This document shows, piece after piece, positions 50,310 through 60,785 of a stretch of 64,000 nucleotides of DNA. Origin of the DNA: Ornithinibacillus scapharcae TW25 (GTDB taxonomy: Bacteria; Bacillota; Bacilli; Bacillales; Amphibacillaceae); NCBI RefSeq assembly GCF_000190475.1, contig NZ_AEWH01000052.1, positions 1 through 64,000 of the forward strand. Direction: 5' to 3'. The notes under the pieces were generated by a model, which worked only from the letters and a program-made list of their open reading frames with translations, did no database searches and had not been told where the DNA came from. Every line of letters starts with the position of its first letter. The stretch's first letter is position 1. A program made the translations under genes and the position numbers.

Positions 50310-50602
50310 ATAGGCTCACTATTTTATTGATATAGGTCTTTTATCCCTATCAACTTTATTTCGTAATAAACTTGTAATATAGCAATGATTTTTTTAAAGT
50401 ATATATTATTTTCAGATTTTTAACAAGACTTTTTTAAACTATTTATTTAAAGTTTTTAGACTATTATGTATTAGAATAGTGGTCTATCAAGGCTTAAAGG
50501 ATACTAGGATAGAATAAAATTTTGTTTGATTTTTGTAGATTTTAGAGGAAATTTGCAGAAAAATATTTTAAGTAGGTATCATTTACATTTGAATTTTATA
50601 AA

Positions 50603-50635
50603 TAAAAAGAGAAGGAATCAATTGATTCCTTCTCT
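50603..50635 (-). terminator. Terminator of the second opp operon
   Basis: AGAGAAGGAATCAA (50608-50621) is perfectly complementary to TTGATTCCTTCTCT (50622-50635), and the minus strand continues TTTTTATT. Strong; it isolates the two tandem operons. Confidence 0.9.
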
Positions 50636-50647
50636 TCCTAAAGTTCC

Positions 50648-52471
50648 TTATTCAGCTACCACTGATTCAGCTTCCGTTACACCAATTTGGTATAGACGAA
50701 GATCTGAAGCAGGGTCAATTGTAAAGTTAACAACACGGTCGTTAACCGGTCTAATAACAGCACGGTATACTGTTGGGAACATCGGAACATTATCAACCAT
50801 TAGCTGTTGCCATTGGTCATAGATTTCTTTACGATATTCAGTATCCATCGCTTCCATAGAAGATCCTGCAGCAAGTAACTCTTCATTTTCTTCATTTGTC
50901 CAACGTGGATAGTTTGCAAATGAATTACCAGCAAAGATTCCTGAAGGGTTCACGTCAGTACCTGTTCCCCATGCAGCTTGATAAATATCAATTGCTGGAT
51001 CATCTGCTTCAACACGGTCATAGAACGAGTTGAATTCAATTAGTCGACCATCTACAAGTTCAACTTTAAGACCTACATTACCCCAAGATTGGATGTAATA
51101 TTGAGCGATTGGCTCAGCAGTTTCTCCACCTGACATAGAAGCGAAGTTGATTACTAACTCTTCACCATCAGGATTTTCACGGAATCCATCTCCATCAACA
51201 TCTTCATAACCAGCTTCATCTAAAATACGATTTGCTTCATCTGGATCAAATGTTGGCGTTTCAATATCAGGATTATGGTATTCTGGGAAGAATGGAATGA
51301 TTAATGTAGTTGCATTCCAACGTAAACCGTTATAGAAGTTTTCACCTACAGCATCATTATCCACAGCATACCACATAGCTTTACGTAAGTTCACATCAGC
51401 CATTTTAGCATTCGGGTCTACAACAACTTCACCAGCTTCTGCATCCCATTTACCTAATTTAAATCCAATATACGTATAAGAAGAGTCAACTTTCCCTAAG
51501 AATTCAACGTTTGACATATCAGCATTGTCTGCAAATTGATCTGTAGGGAAGCTATCCACTAAATCAACTTCGCCAGATTCTAAAGCTTGAACAACTGTAG
51601 AAGGTGAAATTACTTTTACAGTTACTTTTGCAAGAGCTGGCTCGCCGCGCCAGTAATCTTCATTCTTTACAAGAACTACAGATTCACCAGGAACAATAGT
51701 ATCAACTTTGTACGGACCAAAACCGATAGGATTTTTACGTACAGCGTCAGATTCCATCATTTCAGCAACTTCCATTTCACCGAATACGTGCTTCGGTAAT
51801 GCATATGGCCAGATACCTCCAGTAATTAGAGAAGGGCCACCTTCTTTATAAGTGATTTTTAATGTTTTTTCATCAACAACTTCAATACCAGAGATTGTAT
51901 CTGTTTCTCCAGCATGATACTCATCCATACCTACGATGTTTTCAAAGTCAGCTCCATAACGGATTCCAACATAATCAGGGTGCCCAATAACATAGTGAGC
52001 ATAAGCCCAGTCTTCAGCTGTTACAGGTTGCCCGTCATGCCAGTTAACACCATCTTTAATTGTAAGTGTGTAAACTTTACCAGACTCATCCACTTCCCAT
52101 GTAGCAGCACCATCTTGTGTATAAGCATAGTTAGCATCTGAATCGAATAATGGCTCATCGAACCATTGAATTACTTCAAAGTCAGGTCTACCTGAATAGA
52201 AGTTAAAGTTAAAAGTACCTTCAAATACTGTATCGGAAACAATACCGTAGTTAAGTTCACCATCTTTGATTGGTTCACCATCATTTGAAGTAGTCATTTC
52301 GAAATCTTCAATACTGTAGATTCCATCTTCATTTTGCTGAGCAGTGTCTTCTTTTTTCTTATCTTCTGATTTACCTGAATCTGAAGATTTATCATCACCA
52401 CCGCCGCAAGCAGCAAGTGCAAGCAATAATACCAGCATAAGTGCTAAAAGCCATTTGCCTGTCTTTCTCAT
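50648..52471 (-). CDS. Oligopeptide ABC transporter substrate-binding lipoprotein (copy 2)
   Basis: 607-residue paralogue of the 44264-46138 protein. Signal peptide MRKTGKWLLALMLVLLLALAAC with lipobox LAAC, acidic linker, then the same landmarks: FEGTFNFNFYSGRPDFEVIQWFDE, VNWHDGQPVTAEDWAYA, VDGDGFRENPDGEE and AAWGTGTDVNPSG. Small differences around the binding region suggest a related but different peptide preference (inference). ATG 52471 has GGGAGG. Last gene of the second D-F-B-C-A operon. Confidence 0.92.
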   Translation of the reverse strand: MRKTGKWLLALMLVLLLALAACGGGDDKSSDSGKSEDKKKEDTAQQNEDGIYSIEDFEMTTSNDGEPIKDGELNYGIVSDTVFEGTFNFNFYSGRPDFEVIQWFDEPLFDSDANYAYTQDGAATWEVDESGKVYTLTIKDGVNWHDGQPVTAEDWAYAHYVIGHPDYVGIRYGADFENIVGMDEYHAGETDTISGIEVVDEKTLKITYKEGGPSLITGGIWPYALPKHVFGEMEVAEMMESDAVRKNPIGFGPYKVDTIVPGESVVLVKNEDYWRGEPALAKVTVKVISPSTVVQALESGEVDLVDSFPTDQFADNADMSNVEFLGKVDSSYTYIGFKLGKWDAEAGEVVVDPNAKMADVNLRKAMWYAVDNDAVGENFYNGLRWNATTLIIPFFPEYHNPDIETPTFDPDEANRILDEAGYEDVDGDGFRENPDGEELVINFASMSGGETAEPIAQYYIQSWGNVGLKVELVDGRLIEFNSFYDRVEADDPAIDIYQAAWGTGTDVNPSGIFAGNSFANYPRWTNEENEELLAAGSSMEAMDTEYRKEIYDQWQQLMVDNVPMFPTVYRAVIRPVNDRVVNFTIDPASDLRLYQIGVTEAESVVAE

Positions 52472-52507
52472 CTGTGTTACCTCCCTATTTAATAGATACT
52501 TGTTTTT

Positions 52508-52537
52508 ACCTGGCCATTCCAATTGGCGCGGCCAGGT
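52508..52537 (-). other. Intercistronic hairpin before oppA copy 2
   Basis: ACCTGGCC (52508-52515) and GGCCAGGT (52530-52537) form an 8-bp GC-rich stem, with a CCAATTGG palindrome in its loop. No T run, so an mRNA stability or processing element is more likely than a terminator. A second small hairpin, AAACATC-GATGTTT, lies at about 52546-52562. Confidence 0.45.
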
Positions 52538-52575
52538 TTATACTAAAACATCGGTGATGTTTATAGTTACCTTCA

Positions 52576-53481
52576 TTAACCTCTTCTTTGTCTTGCATCC
52601 GTTGCACGTTTTAAAGCTTGTCCTACGTTATTAATGGACAACATTAGAAGTAAAATTAAGATAGATGCCGGTACCCAGATCCACCATCTGAACTCCAATG
52701 TTTGTGGATTTCTCGCATAACTTAGTAATGTTCCTAAACTCGGTGTACTTTCTGGGAATCCAAATCCTAAGAATGAGAGACCAGATTCTAAACCAATGTT
52801 AGCCGCTAAGTTAAGCGTCATCGTAACGATAATAAGTGAACTTACGTTTGGTAATAACTGTGAAAAAATAATTTTAAAATGTGAACTACCAAGTGTTTTC
52901 GATGCTTGAATATAATCAAGTTCTTTTTCTTGTAATGCCTTCGATCTGATTAGACGAGCTATCCCCATCCATAGGAAAGCAGTCATAATAAGAGAGAAGG
53001 TTATTGTATTGTATTTAGGAACAATTGCTACAAAGGCAATAACGATCATCGTAAATGGTAAAATCATAAAGAAATCCAGAATACGCATCATGATGTTATC
53101 GATATGACCACCAAAGTAGCCTGATATTAATCCATATGCAACACCAATAATCCCTGTCATTAATGTTACCAATATTGCTATTGTTAATGAGTTCTTCGTT
53201 CCAATCACTAACTGACCAAACACATCACGACCACCGTAATCCGTACCTAATAAAAATTCCTCACTAGGTGGCTCATGAATCGAGAACAGGTCTACCTTTA
53301 CGATTTCTTTTTGATCTAGTACAAGGGATGTACCATATACTGCTGCCATAATTAATATTAAAAAGATTAATGATACTAGCGCTAATTTGTCACGAACAAG
53401 CTCACGCCAGATAATGCTTATACCAGAGGGACTTTTCATAGGTGCCTTTGGTTGCACTTCTTCTGCTTTCTTGTTTTCCAT
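52576..53481 (-). CDS. Oligopeptide ABC transporter permease, OppC-like (copy 2)
   Basis: 301 residues, very close in sequence to copy 1 (46333-47229): same SGISIIWRELVRDKLALVSL opening, LGTDYGGRDVFGQLVIGTKNS loop and ASKTLGSSHFKIIFSQLLPN coupling loop. ATG 53481, with GAGGTG nine bases upstream; the in-frame GTG at 53490 is part of that site. Fourth gene of the second operon. Confidence 0.92.
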   Translation of the reverse strand: MENKKAEEVQPKAPMKSPSGISIIWRELVRDKLALVSLIFLILIMAAVYGTSLVLDQKEIVKVDLFSIHEPPSEEFLLGTDYGGRDVFGQLVIGTKNSLTIAILVTLMTGIIGVAYGLISGYFGGHIDNIMMRILDFFMILPFTMIVIAFVAIVPKYNTITFSLIMTAFLWMGIARLIRSKALQEKELDYIQASKTLGSSHFKIIFSQLLPNVSSLIIVTMTLNLAANIGLESGLSFLGFGFPESTPSLGTLLSYARNPQTLEFRWWIWVPASILILLLMLSINNVGQALKRATDARQRRG

Positions 53482-53507
53482 AGTTCTCACCTCACTGTTT
53501 ACCTATT

Positions 53508-54470
53508 TTATTTAATACGAATTCTTGGGTCGACAATACTTAAAATGATATCGGATAGTAGGGCACCTAGAATGGAAGCTACACCGAATAATAATGTCGT
53601 CGCCGTTAATACCGTGTAATCACGTAGTGTGATGGATTCTACTAATAACTGGCCCATTCCCGGATAACCGAAAATATTCTCAATAAAGATAGAACCACCA
53701 ATTAAACCGGTAATTTCAAATCCAAAAAATGCTGCAATCGGTAAAAGTGAGTTTCGTAAAATGTGACGATTGTATACTCGTGACTCTGAAGCTCCTTTTG
53801 CTCTAGCTGTTAAAATGAAATCTTTATGCTTTGTATCGACAATTTCATTACGCAAATATTGAATAGTACTATATGTTGTAATAAGTGCCATAGACAATGC
53901 AGGTAATATTAAATGATAAATTTTACTCATCAAGTACTCAAACGTTCCAGGTTCTAATCCTGGTGTTATACTACCACTTGTTGGGAACCAACCTAATTTG
54001 AATCCAAAGATCCAAAGCATAACAAGCGCAAATATAAATAATGGTGTCGCAAATCCTACATAGGTATAACCCGTAATTAACTGGTCACGCCATGTGTCAT
54101 TATAACGACCACTAGCAATACCTAATGGAATAGCAATTAGGTAAGTTAAGATCAATGTTGCAACAGATAGCCAAAACGTATTAACCATACGCTGTCCAAT
54201 AAGTTCAGATACAGGCATCTTAAAGCGGAAAGAATCCCCTAAATCACCTTTTACTACTCCGCCCATCCAACTAGCATATTGTTCATACCAAGGATCGTTC
54301 CATCCCATTTCTTCACGAATTTCATCAAGTCTTTCTGGATCTACATCCGGTCCAATTTGACCAGATAATGCGTCTCCAGGCATTAACTGTGCAAGTACGA
54401 AAATCAAAAGACTAAGAACGATTATCTGAGGAATCATGATTAACGTACGACGTAATGTAAATTTCCACAT
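53508..54470 (-). CDS. Oligopeptide ABC transporter permease, OppB-like (copy 2)
   Basis: 320-residue six-helix permease, paralogue of 47256-48218 with identical length and end (IILSIVDPRIRIK). EAA loop ILTARAKGASESRVYNRHI. It starts four bases after the OppF-like gene, exactly as in copy 1, and the AGAAAGGTTGAT ribosome binding site is also the same. Confidence 0.93.
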   Translation of the reverse strand: MWKFTLRRTLIMIPQIIVLSLLIFVLAQLMPGDALSGQIGPDVDPERLDEIREEMGWNDPWYEQYASWMGGVVKGDLGDSFRFKMPVSELIGQRMVNTFWLSVATLILTYLIAIPLGIASGRYNDTWRDQLITGYTYVGFATPLFIFALVMLWIFGFKLGWFPTSGSITPGLEPGTFEYLMSKIYHLILPALSMALITTYSTIQYLRNEIVDTKHKDFILTARAKGASESRVYNRHILRNSLLPIAAFFGFEITGLIGGSIFIENIFGYPGMGQLLVESITLRDYTVLTATTLLFGVASILGALLSDIILSIVDPRIRIK

Positions 54471-54474
54471 AATA

Positions 54475-55407
54475 TCAACCTTTCTCCGGTAGAGCCACTA
54501 AATGTGTATCAGAAACTGGCTGTAATTTATAGGCTAAACCTTCTTCATCAAAGTAATCATTGTAGGACTGTTCGTATTCCTTTTTCACTTCTTCACGGAA
54601 CACACGTTTTTCTTCACGTTTGTTAGGATCGATATCAGGAATCGCTGCCACTAAGCGTTTTGTATAAATATGCTGTGGGTTTGTAAAAATATCGTCCGCA
54701 GTGCCTTCTTCTACGTAGCGACCTTTATACATAATCCCGATCTGGTCGCACATATGTTTGATTACCCCTAAATCATGACTGATAAATAGATATGTTAAAT
54801 CAAGTTCTTTTTGAATTTCTTTCATAAAGTTTAGTACTTGAGCTTGTACAGATACGTCTAATGCTGATACCGGTTCATCTGCTATAATTAACTTCGGCTT
54901 TAACGCAATCGCTCTCGCTATACCGATACGCTGACGTTGACCACCTGAAAACTCGTGTGGATATTTTAAAATACTCTCAGGACTTAACCCAACTAATTCC
55001 ATTAACTCCTGAACTCGTTTACGCTCTTCTGACCTTGTAAGATTCTCAAAGTTTCGAAGAGGTTCTGCAACGATATCAAAAACACGCTTCTTTGGGTTTA
55101 ATGAAGAATAAGGATCTTGGAAAATCATTTGAATATTTTTACGAGCATCCGATTTCGCTCGTTTAATATTTGTAATATCGACTCCATCAAACATTACTTT
55201 TCCAGATGTTATGTTATTAAGTCCGATTATTGCTCGACCAGTTGTAGTTTTACCTGATCCAGACTCCCCAACTAATCCATAAGTTTTACCTTTTTCTAGT
55301 GAGAAGGACACACCATCAACTGCTTTTATGTGACCTACTGTCCTTCCGAATACCCCACCTTTAATTGGAAAGTGTACCCTTAAATCATTAACCTCAAGAT
55401 AAGACAT
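54475..55407 (-). CDS. Oligopeptide ABC transporter ATPase, OppF-like (copy 2)
   Basis: 310-residue ATPase with Walker A GLVGESGSGKTTTGR, signature [14 protein letters not shown] and Walker B LIIADEPVSALD. Same length and C-terminal tail (DTHLVALPEKG) as copy 1. ATG 55407 has AAGGAGGAACAAC upstream; 14-base overlap with the OppD-like gene. Confidence 0.93.
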   Translation of the reverse strand: MSYLEVNDLRVHFPIKGGVFGRTVGHIKAVDGVSFSLEKGKTYGLVGESGSGKTTTGRAIIGLNNITSGKVMFDGVDITNIKRAKSDARKNIQMIFQDPYSSLNPKKRVFDIVAEPLRNFENLTRSEERKRVQELMELVGLSPESILKYPHEFSGGQRQRIGIARAIALKPKLIIADEPVSALDVSVQAQVLNFMKEIQKELDLTYLFISHDLGVIKHMCDQIGIMYKGRYVEEGTADDIFTNPQHIYTKRLVAAIPDIDPNKREEKRVFREEVKKEYEQSYNDYFDEEGLAYKLQPVSDTHLVALPEKG

Positions 55408-56407
55408 GTTGTTCCTCCTTACTTTCATCAGGGAAGCTAAAGTGCTTATAACATGTACAACGCACATGGTGCCCTGGTGCAACTTCTTTTAATGTCGGAT
55501 GTTCTTCGTGTGCAGCTTGATCAATCCAAGGAATTCTTGTGCTAAAGCGACAACCTTCACGAGGTAGGTTTTGAAGCGATGGGACAATCCCCTGAATAAC
55601 ATGTAATTTTTCCTGTTCAGAATTTGCGTTTGGTACAGAATTTAATAATGATCTTGTATATGGATGTAATGGATTTTCAAACAAGGTCTTTACATCCGCA
55701 ATTTCTACGATTTCTCCAGCATACATAACAGCAACTCTATCTGCCATCTCTGCTACAACACCTAAATCGTGAGTAATAAGAATAATTCCAGAATCCATAT
55801 CATCCTTAAGCTTATTAATAAGATCAAGAATCTGAGATTGGATGGTAACGTCCAGTGCTGTTGTCGGCTCATCCGCAATTAATAATTCTGGTTTATTTGC
55901 AATGGCCATTGCAATCATGACACGTTGACGCATACCACCTGATAATTCGTGAGGAAATTGATTAATGACATGCTCCGCACGTGGAATTCCAACCTTATTT
56001 AATAAGTCAAGAACTCTTTCTCGACGGTCCGTCTTTGACATATTTTTATTATGAAGATATAACGTCTCGCCAATTTGTTCGCCTACTTCCATTAAAGGAT
56101 TAAGAGAAGTAAGTGGGTCTTGGAAAATCATACCGATGTCTTTTCCACGTACCTTGTTAAATTCTGATGAAGACATCTTTGCGATATTTTTATCCTTAAA
56201 TAAAATATCTCCATCAATTTTCGCACGAGTATGAAGACCCATGATGGAGAATGCTAGTGCACTTTTCCCACAACCTGATTCACCAACGATTGCAAGAACT
56301 TCATTTTTGTTAACCGTTAGTGAAAGATTATCAACAGCTGCATGATAATCATCTTTAATACGAAATGAAGTTTTTAAATTTTTTATTTCGAGAAGCTTTT
56401 CTGACAT
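55394..56407 (-). CDS. Oligopeptide ABC transporter ATPase, OppD-like (copy 2)
   Basis: 337-residue first gene of the second operon. Walker [17 protein letters not shown]-loop MIFQDPLTSLNP, signature ELSGGMRQRVMIAMA, Walker B LLIADEPTTALD. C-terminal GCRFSTRIPWIDQAAHEE and VRCTCYKHF mirror copy 1. Upstream 56408-56810 is a separate control region, so the operon is expressed on its own. Confidence 0.93.
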   Translation of the reverse strand: MSEKLLEIKNLKTSFRIKDDYHAAVDNLSLTVNKNEVLAIVGESGCGKSALAFSIMGLHTRAKIDGDILFKDKNIAKMSSSEFNKVRGKDIGMIFQDPLTSLNPLMEVGEQIGETLYLHNKNMSKTDRRERVLDLLNKVGIPRAEHVINQFPHELSGGMRQRVMIAMAIANKPELLIADEPTTALDVTIQSQILDLINKLKDDMDSGIILITHDLGVVAEMADRVAVMYAGEIVEIADVKTLFENPLHPYTRSLLNSVPNANSEQEKLHVIQGIVPSLQNLPREGCRFSTRIPWIDQAAHEEHPTLKEVAPGHHVRCTCYKHFSFPDESKEEQHVLS

Positions 56408-56810
56408 TTTATTTTCCCCCTATTTTTGATAGTCGGCCCAAGACATTACGCCTTTTTAGGGTTTACTTTTTTATCGTATTTATGACTTTCAATTAACTCG
56501 TCATTGTTTATATTATTCTGACAATTTAGTGTTATTGGAATTACGTGATGAAAACTATTATACTATCAATTCCTTTGAATTGTCACCCCTAAAATCGAAA
56601 AAACATAAATTTTGTCGAAGAATAATTAGTATTGAATTCCAAAGAACATTGTTATATCAGTTGTTTGGTAACGCTTCCCATCCTTTTAAGAATTTATTAA
56701 ATATTTTCTCTGTTCTCCCCTCTGTTCCTATATTTTAATTTTCTTAATATTTCGTGTCGCTAAATAATTATTATTTTCACAATATTTTTAATGATTAATT
56801 TTAGATAACA
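56408..56810 (-). promoter_or_regulatory. Control region of opp operon 2 with a CodY-like box
   Basis: About 400 AT-rich bases between the terminator of the third system and the OppD-like start. ATTATTCTGACAATT at 56512-56526 matches 12 of 15 positions of the CodY consensus. A GGTAACGCTTCCC near 56668 is only a poor cre match. No promoter pair stands out clearly and no gene is supported. Confidence 0.35.
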
Positions 56811-56850
56811 AAAAAAGACTAGTGTTATGTAGATACATACACTAGCCTTT
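56811..56850 (-). terminator. Terminator of the oppABCDF operon
   Basis: On the minus strand GGCTAGTGT pairs with ACACTAGTC around a loop with a further ATG/CAT pair, then TTTTTTT. Just past the oppF stop. Confidence 0.85.
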
Positions 56851-56866
56851 ACATATAATTTAAATA

Positions 56867-57844
56867 TTAGTTTTTCCCATATAAATGACACGCAACCCAA
56901 TGATCTGGTTTATGCTCAATAAATTCAGGTTGAGCTTTCGAACATATTTCCATTGCCATCGGACATCTTGTACGGAATGGACATCCACTTGGTGGATTAA
57001 TCGGACTCGGTACATCTCCTTCGAGGATTATCCTTTCTCTGGAGCGCTCCACTTGTGGATCAGCAATTGGTATCGCACTGATTAAGGCTTGTGTATATGG
57101 GTGCAATGGGTCTTCATACAAATCTTCACTAGTTGAAATTTCCACCATATTCCCTAAATACATCACGCCGACACGGTCACTAATGTGCTTTACCATGGAT
57201 AAATCATGGGCAATAAAGAGATATGTTAAACCTCTTTCTTTTTGCAATTTCCTCATTAGATTAACTACCTGGGCTTGAATCGATACATCTAAAGCAGAGA
57301 TTGGCTCGTCTGCAACGATAAAATCTGGATTAACAGCTAGTGCCCTCGCGATACCGATTCTCTGTCGTTGTCCACCACTAAATTCATGTGGATAACGATT
57401 ACCATGCTCTGCATTCAAGCCTACTGTCTCCAGTAATTCAATCACTCTAGCTTCGCGTTCTGTCTTTGATTTTGCAAGTCCATGAATATCAATACCCTCT
57501 GCAATAATATCTTTAATTGTCATTCTCGGATTTAATGAAGCATAAGGATCTTGGAAAATCATTTGCATGCTTCTCGTTAATTCTTTAAGTTGTTTTTTAT
57601 TCTTTTTCGAATGGACACTCGCACCTTTAAAGGAAACTTCCCCACCAGATGCTTGATAAAGTCCCATAATCGTCCTTCCTGCAGTTGATTTACCACAACC
57701 GGACTCACCTACAAGACCAAAGGTTTCTCCCTTATATATATCAAATGTCAGACCATCCACGGCTTTTAATACATTTTTTCGGTCAATCCTAAAATGCCTC
57801 TTTAAATCTTTAATTTCAAGTAATTTTTCTTTCGGTTTAGCCAT
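56867..57844 (-). CDS. oppF: Oligopeptide ABC transporter ATPase OppF
   Basis: 325-residue ATPase. Walker [17 protein letters not shown]-loop [12 protein letters not shown], signature [14 protein letters not shown], Walker [13 protein letters not shown], and the complete Opp/Dpp cysteine cluster [17 protein letters not shown] near residue 285. Order after oppA-B-C-D agrees with B. subtilis oppABCDF. ATG overlaps the oppD end by eight bases. Confidence 0.93.
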   Translation of the reverse strand: MAKPKEKLLEIKDLKRHFRIDRKNVLKAVDGLTFDIYKGETFGLVGESGCGKSTAGRTIMGLYQASGGEVSFKGASVHSKKNKKQLKELTRSMQMIFQDPYASLNPRMTIKDIIAEGIDIHGLAKSKTEREARVIELLETVGLNAEHGNRYPHEFSGGQRQRIGIARALAVNPDFIVADEPISALDVSIQAQVVNLMRKLQKERGLTYLFIAHDLSMVKHISDRVGVMYLGNMVEISTSEDLYEDPLHPYTQALISAIPIADPQVERSRERIILEGDVPSPINPPSGCPFRTRCPMAMEICSKAQPEFIEHKPDHWVACHLYGKN

Positions 57845-58864
57845 TTACTTTCGAACCTCCTACATTAACAAATTCTGGTGGTTCTACTTTTGGTGCACGT
57901 TCATCTAATAACCAGCAAGCAGTTTTTTGCGTACTCGATAGTTCATAGTACTCAGGCATATGCGTTCCACATGCTTTCATTGCGTACGGGCAGCGAGCAG
58001 CAAAAGGACAGCCTTTTGGTGGATCTGCTAAATCTGGTGGTGAACCAGGGATAGCTTTTAACTCCTCATCATGACTATCAAGTTTTGGCATCGAACCTAA
58101 TAACCCCCATGTGTATGGGTGTTTTGGATTATAGAAAATCTCATCAACTGAACCAGTTTCTACTATTTTACCACCATACATAACAGCAACTCGGTGTGCC
58201 GTATTTGCTACAACACCAAGGTCATGTGTAATCAAAATGATTGCAGTACCTGTTTCATGTTGTAATTCTTTCATTAGATCTAGAATTTGCGCTTGTATCG
58301 TTACATCAAGTGCCGTTGTCGGTTCATCGGCTATTAATATCTTCGGATTACACGCTAAGGCAATCGCGATCATCGCACGTTGCCGCATTCCTCCTGAGAA
58401 CTCATGCGGATATTGATTGATCCGCTTTTCTGGATTTGGAATACCTACTTGCTTTAACAACTCCACTCCAAGTAGATGGGCTTCTTTTTATTCATATTTT
58501 GGTGCTTAATTAAACCTTCTGTAATCTGTTTACCAATCGTCATTGTCGGATTCAGGGACGTCATTGGGTCCTGGAATATCATTCCAATTTCCTTCCCGCG
58601 GATACTTTCCATTTGCTTCTCAGATTTCTGTATTAAATCTTCCTCATTGAAGATAATATTTCCACTAACAAATTTTCCAGGAGGCATTGGAATAAGTCGC
58701 ATAATAGATTGGGCAGTTACACTTTTTCCAGATCCTGACTCCCCAACAATCGCTAATGTTTCTCTCTCATGTAAATCAAAGGAAACATCTCGTACAGCTT
58801 TTACTTCTGATTTATACGTATCAAAAGAAACAGAAAGGTTTTGAACACTAAGTATTTTTTTCAT
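57837..58864 (-). pseudogene. oppD: Oligopeptide ABC transporter ATPase OppD, frameshifted
   Basis: All OppD parts are here, in two frames. The first, from ATG 58864, holds Walker A GESGSGKSVTAQS and MIFQDPMTSLNP and goes out of frame after HQNMNKK. The second holds [31 protein letters not shown] and the cysteine cluster GCPFAARCPYAMKACG. Restoring one A in the run complementary to 58485-58489 gives NKKEAHLLGVELLKQVG and a full-length protein of about 342 residues. A single-base homopolymer deletion: either a real lesion that would disable this transporter or a sequencing error. Slippage on the A run could also give some full-length product. Confidence 0.9.
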
Positions 58865-58880
58865 TTTGTATCTCCCCTCC

Positions 58881-59804
58881 CTATTTACGGTCTTTCGGAT
58901 CTAATGCATCTCTTAGACCGTCACCAATAACGTTGAACGCCAGCATGGTTAAGCAGATAAAGAATGCTGGGAAGAATAATTGATACGGGAAGTACTGGAA
59001 TGAACCTAGTGCTTCACTTGTCATAACTCCCCAACTAGAATCTGGCATTGGAACACCAAGTCCAAGGAAACTTAAAAATGCCTCTGTAAAGATAGCATTA
59101 GGTACTGTAAGCGTTAAGGTTACAAGAATTGGTCCAAGTGTATTGGGCACTAAATGCTTAAATAGCAATCTTGAATTACCCGCGCCTAATGATTTAGAGG
59201 CTAATACATATTCTTCCGACCGAAGTTGCATGACCTGTCCACGTACAATTCTGGCCATGTTTATCCAGCCGGTTATGACCATCGCGATAATCATTGTCCA
59301 TATCCCTTGTCCCATGACAACCATTAACAGAATAACTACTAATAAATAAGGAAGACTGGATAAAATATCAGCGATCCGCATCATATATTCGTCGACTTTC
59401 CCTCCGAAGTAACCCGAAATCGCACCCCAAATTATCCCAATGATAAGATCTAAAAATGCTGCCGTTAATCCAATAAATAAGGATATTCTCGCACCATCCC
59501 ATGTTCTAGCAAAAATATCTCTTCCTAAGTTATCAGTTCCAAACCAATGATCACTCGATGGAGCCTGGTTTGTTGACATCAGGTCATTATCACGGAAGTT
59601 CTCTCCAGAAATATCCGCTCCAAATGCCGCCATAAAACCAAGAAAAAGCAGTACTACAATACCTGTTAATGCTAACTTGTTTTTACGAAATCGTCTCCAT
59701 GCATCTTTCCAATAGGAAGTACTCTTACCTACTATCTTCTCCGATTCTGCATGGTCAATATGAAGTGGTTCGAAATCTACATTTGTAAGCTGTTGTTGTG
59801 ACAT
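58881..59804 (-). CDS. oppC: Oligopeptide ABC transporter permease OppC
   Basis: 307-residue permease with an N-terminal cytoplasmic segment (KSTSYWKDAWRRFRKNKLALTGI), six helices, the WFGTDNLGRDIFARTWDGARIS loop and EAA loop ASKSLGAGNSRLLFKHLVPN near residue 205. Its ATG overlaps the oppB stop by one base (TAATG), typical of coupled translation. Confidence 0.93.
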   Translation of the reverse strand: MSQQQLTNVDFEPLHIDHAESEKIVGKSTSYWKDAWRRFRKNKLALTGIVVLLFLGFMAAFGADISGENFRDNDLMSTNQAPSSDHWFGTDNLGRDIFARTWDGARISLFIGLTAAFLDLIIGIIWGAISGYFGGKVDEYMMRIADILSSLPYLLVVILLMVVMGQGIWTMIIAMVITGWINMARIVRGQVMQLRSEEYVLASKSLGAGNSRLLFKHLVPNTLGPILVTLTLTVPNAIFTEAFLSFLGLGVPMPDSSWGVMTSEALGSFQYFPYQLFFPAFFICLTMLAFNVIGDGLRDALDPKDRK

Positions 59805-60739
59805 TACTTCCCACCACCTTTTGAATCTAGCTTAATTCTTGGATCAACTATTCCATAAATTAGGTCGACTATTAATACACAGAAAAGTAGAATGACACTA
59901 TAGAAAACAGTAGTACCCATAATAACGGTATAATCCCGGTTTGTGATACTTGTTACGAATTCACTTCCAAGACCTGGAATACCAAATATCTTCTCAATGA
60001 CAAAACTACCGGTTAAAATACCTGCAACTAATGGTCCCATATAGGAAATTACCGGTAGCAAAGCATTTCGTAAGCCATGTTTATACGTAACAATCCGCTG
60101 GCTCATCCCTTTTGATTTGGCTGTTTTGATGTAATCAGAGTTCAAGACATCTAGCATACTCGACCTCATCAAACGCGCAATAAAGGCGAGAGGGGTAGTA
60201 GCAAGGGCTAGGGCCGGTAAAATTGTGTCCGCGAACGATTCCATCCTCGCAACTGAGAAAATATCAAATTTTATAGCAAGGATATATTGTAATATTGTGG
60301 CCATAATAAAACTCGGCACAGAGATACCTAATACAGCGATAATCATCGCAGAGTAATCACCGAACTTATTGTGTTTTAAAGCAGCAAATACCCCCAATAA
60401 AACACCTAATCCAATTGCAATGAACACAGCCTCTAATCCAATTACTAATGAGTAAGGAAAACTTCGTAATATGATATCCATAACATCTTGTCCAACATAT
60501 TTAAAAGATGGCCCAAAATCGAACGTTATCGCATTAACTAAATAATCGACATATTGTTCGTGGATTGGGTCATTTAACCCATAAGCCTCTTCCATTTGCG
60601 CTTCCATAGCAGGTGTCATTTTACGCTCTGAAGCAAACGGACTACCTGGAGCAGCCTGCATTAGGAAGAATGTTGCCGTGATAATTAATAGAAGTGAAAC
60701 TAGTATATAAGCAATCCTTTTCATTACATACTTTGCCAA
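59804..60739 (-). CDS. oppB: Oligopeptide ABC transporter permease OppB
   Basis: 311-residue permease, the length I recall for B. subtilis Opp[19 protein letters not shown] opening helix, [19 protein letters not shown] loop and EAA motif [24 protein letters not shown], ending VDPRIKL. TTG 60739 is the chosen start: GGAGGTG stands six bases upstream and the residue matches the family N-terminus. Separated from oppA by 336 bases with hairpins. Confidence 0.92.
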   Translation of the reverse strand: MAKYVMKRIAYILVSLLLIITATFFLMQAAPGSPFASERKMTPAMEAQMEEAYGLNDPIHEQYVDYLVNAITFDFGPSFKYVGQDVMDIILRSFPYSLVIGLEAVFIAIGLGVLLGVFAALKHNKFGDYSAMIIAVLGISVPSFIMATILQYILAIKFDIFSVARMESFADTILPALALATTPLAFIARLMRSSMLDVLNSDYIKTAKSKGMSQRIVTYKHGLRNALLPVISYMGPLVAGILTGSFVIEKIFGIPGLGSEFVTSITNRDYTVIMGTTVFYSVILLFCVLIVDLIYGIVDPRIKLDSKGGGK

Positions 60740-60785
60740 TTTATACACCTCCAAGTTAAGTGGCACCTGTAAAAGTTCTTAACGT

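Noticed and set aside
56664-56680. cre-like sequence in the control region of opp operon 2
   Set aside because: Only a poor match to the consensus at several fixed positions, unlike the three perfect sites elsewhere.
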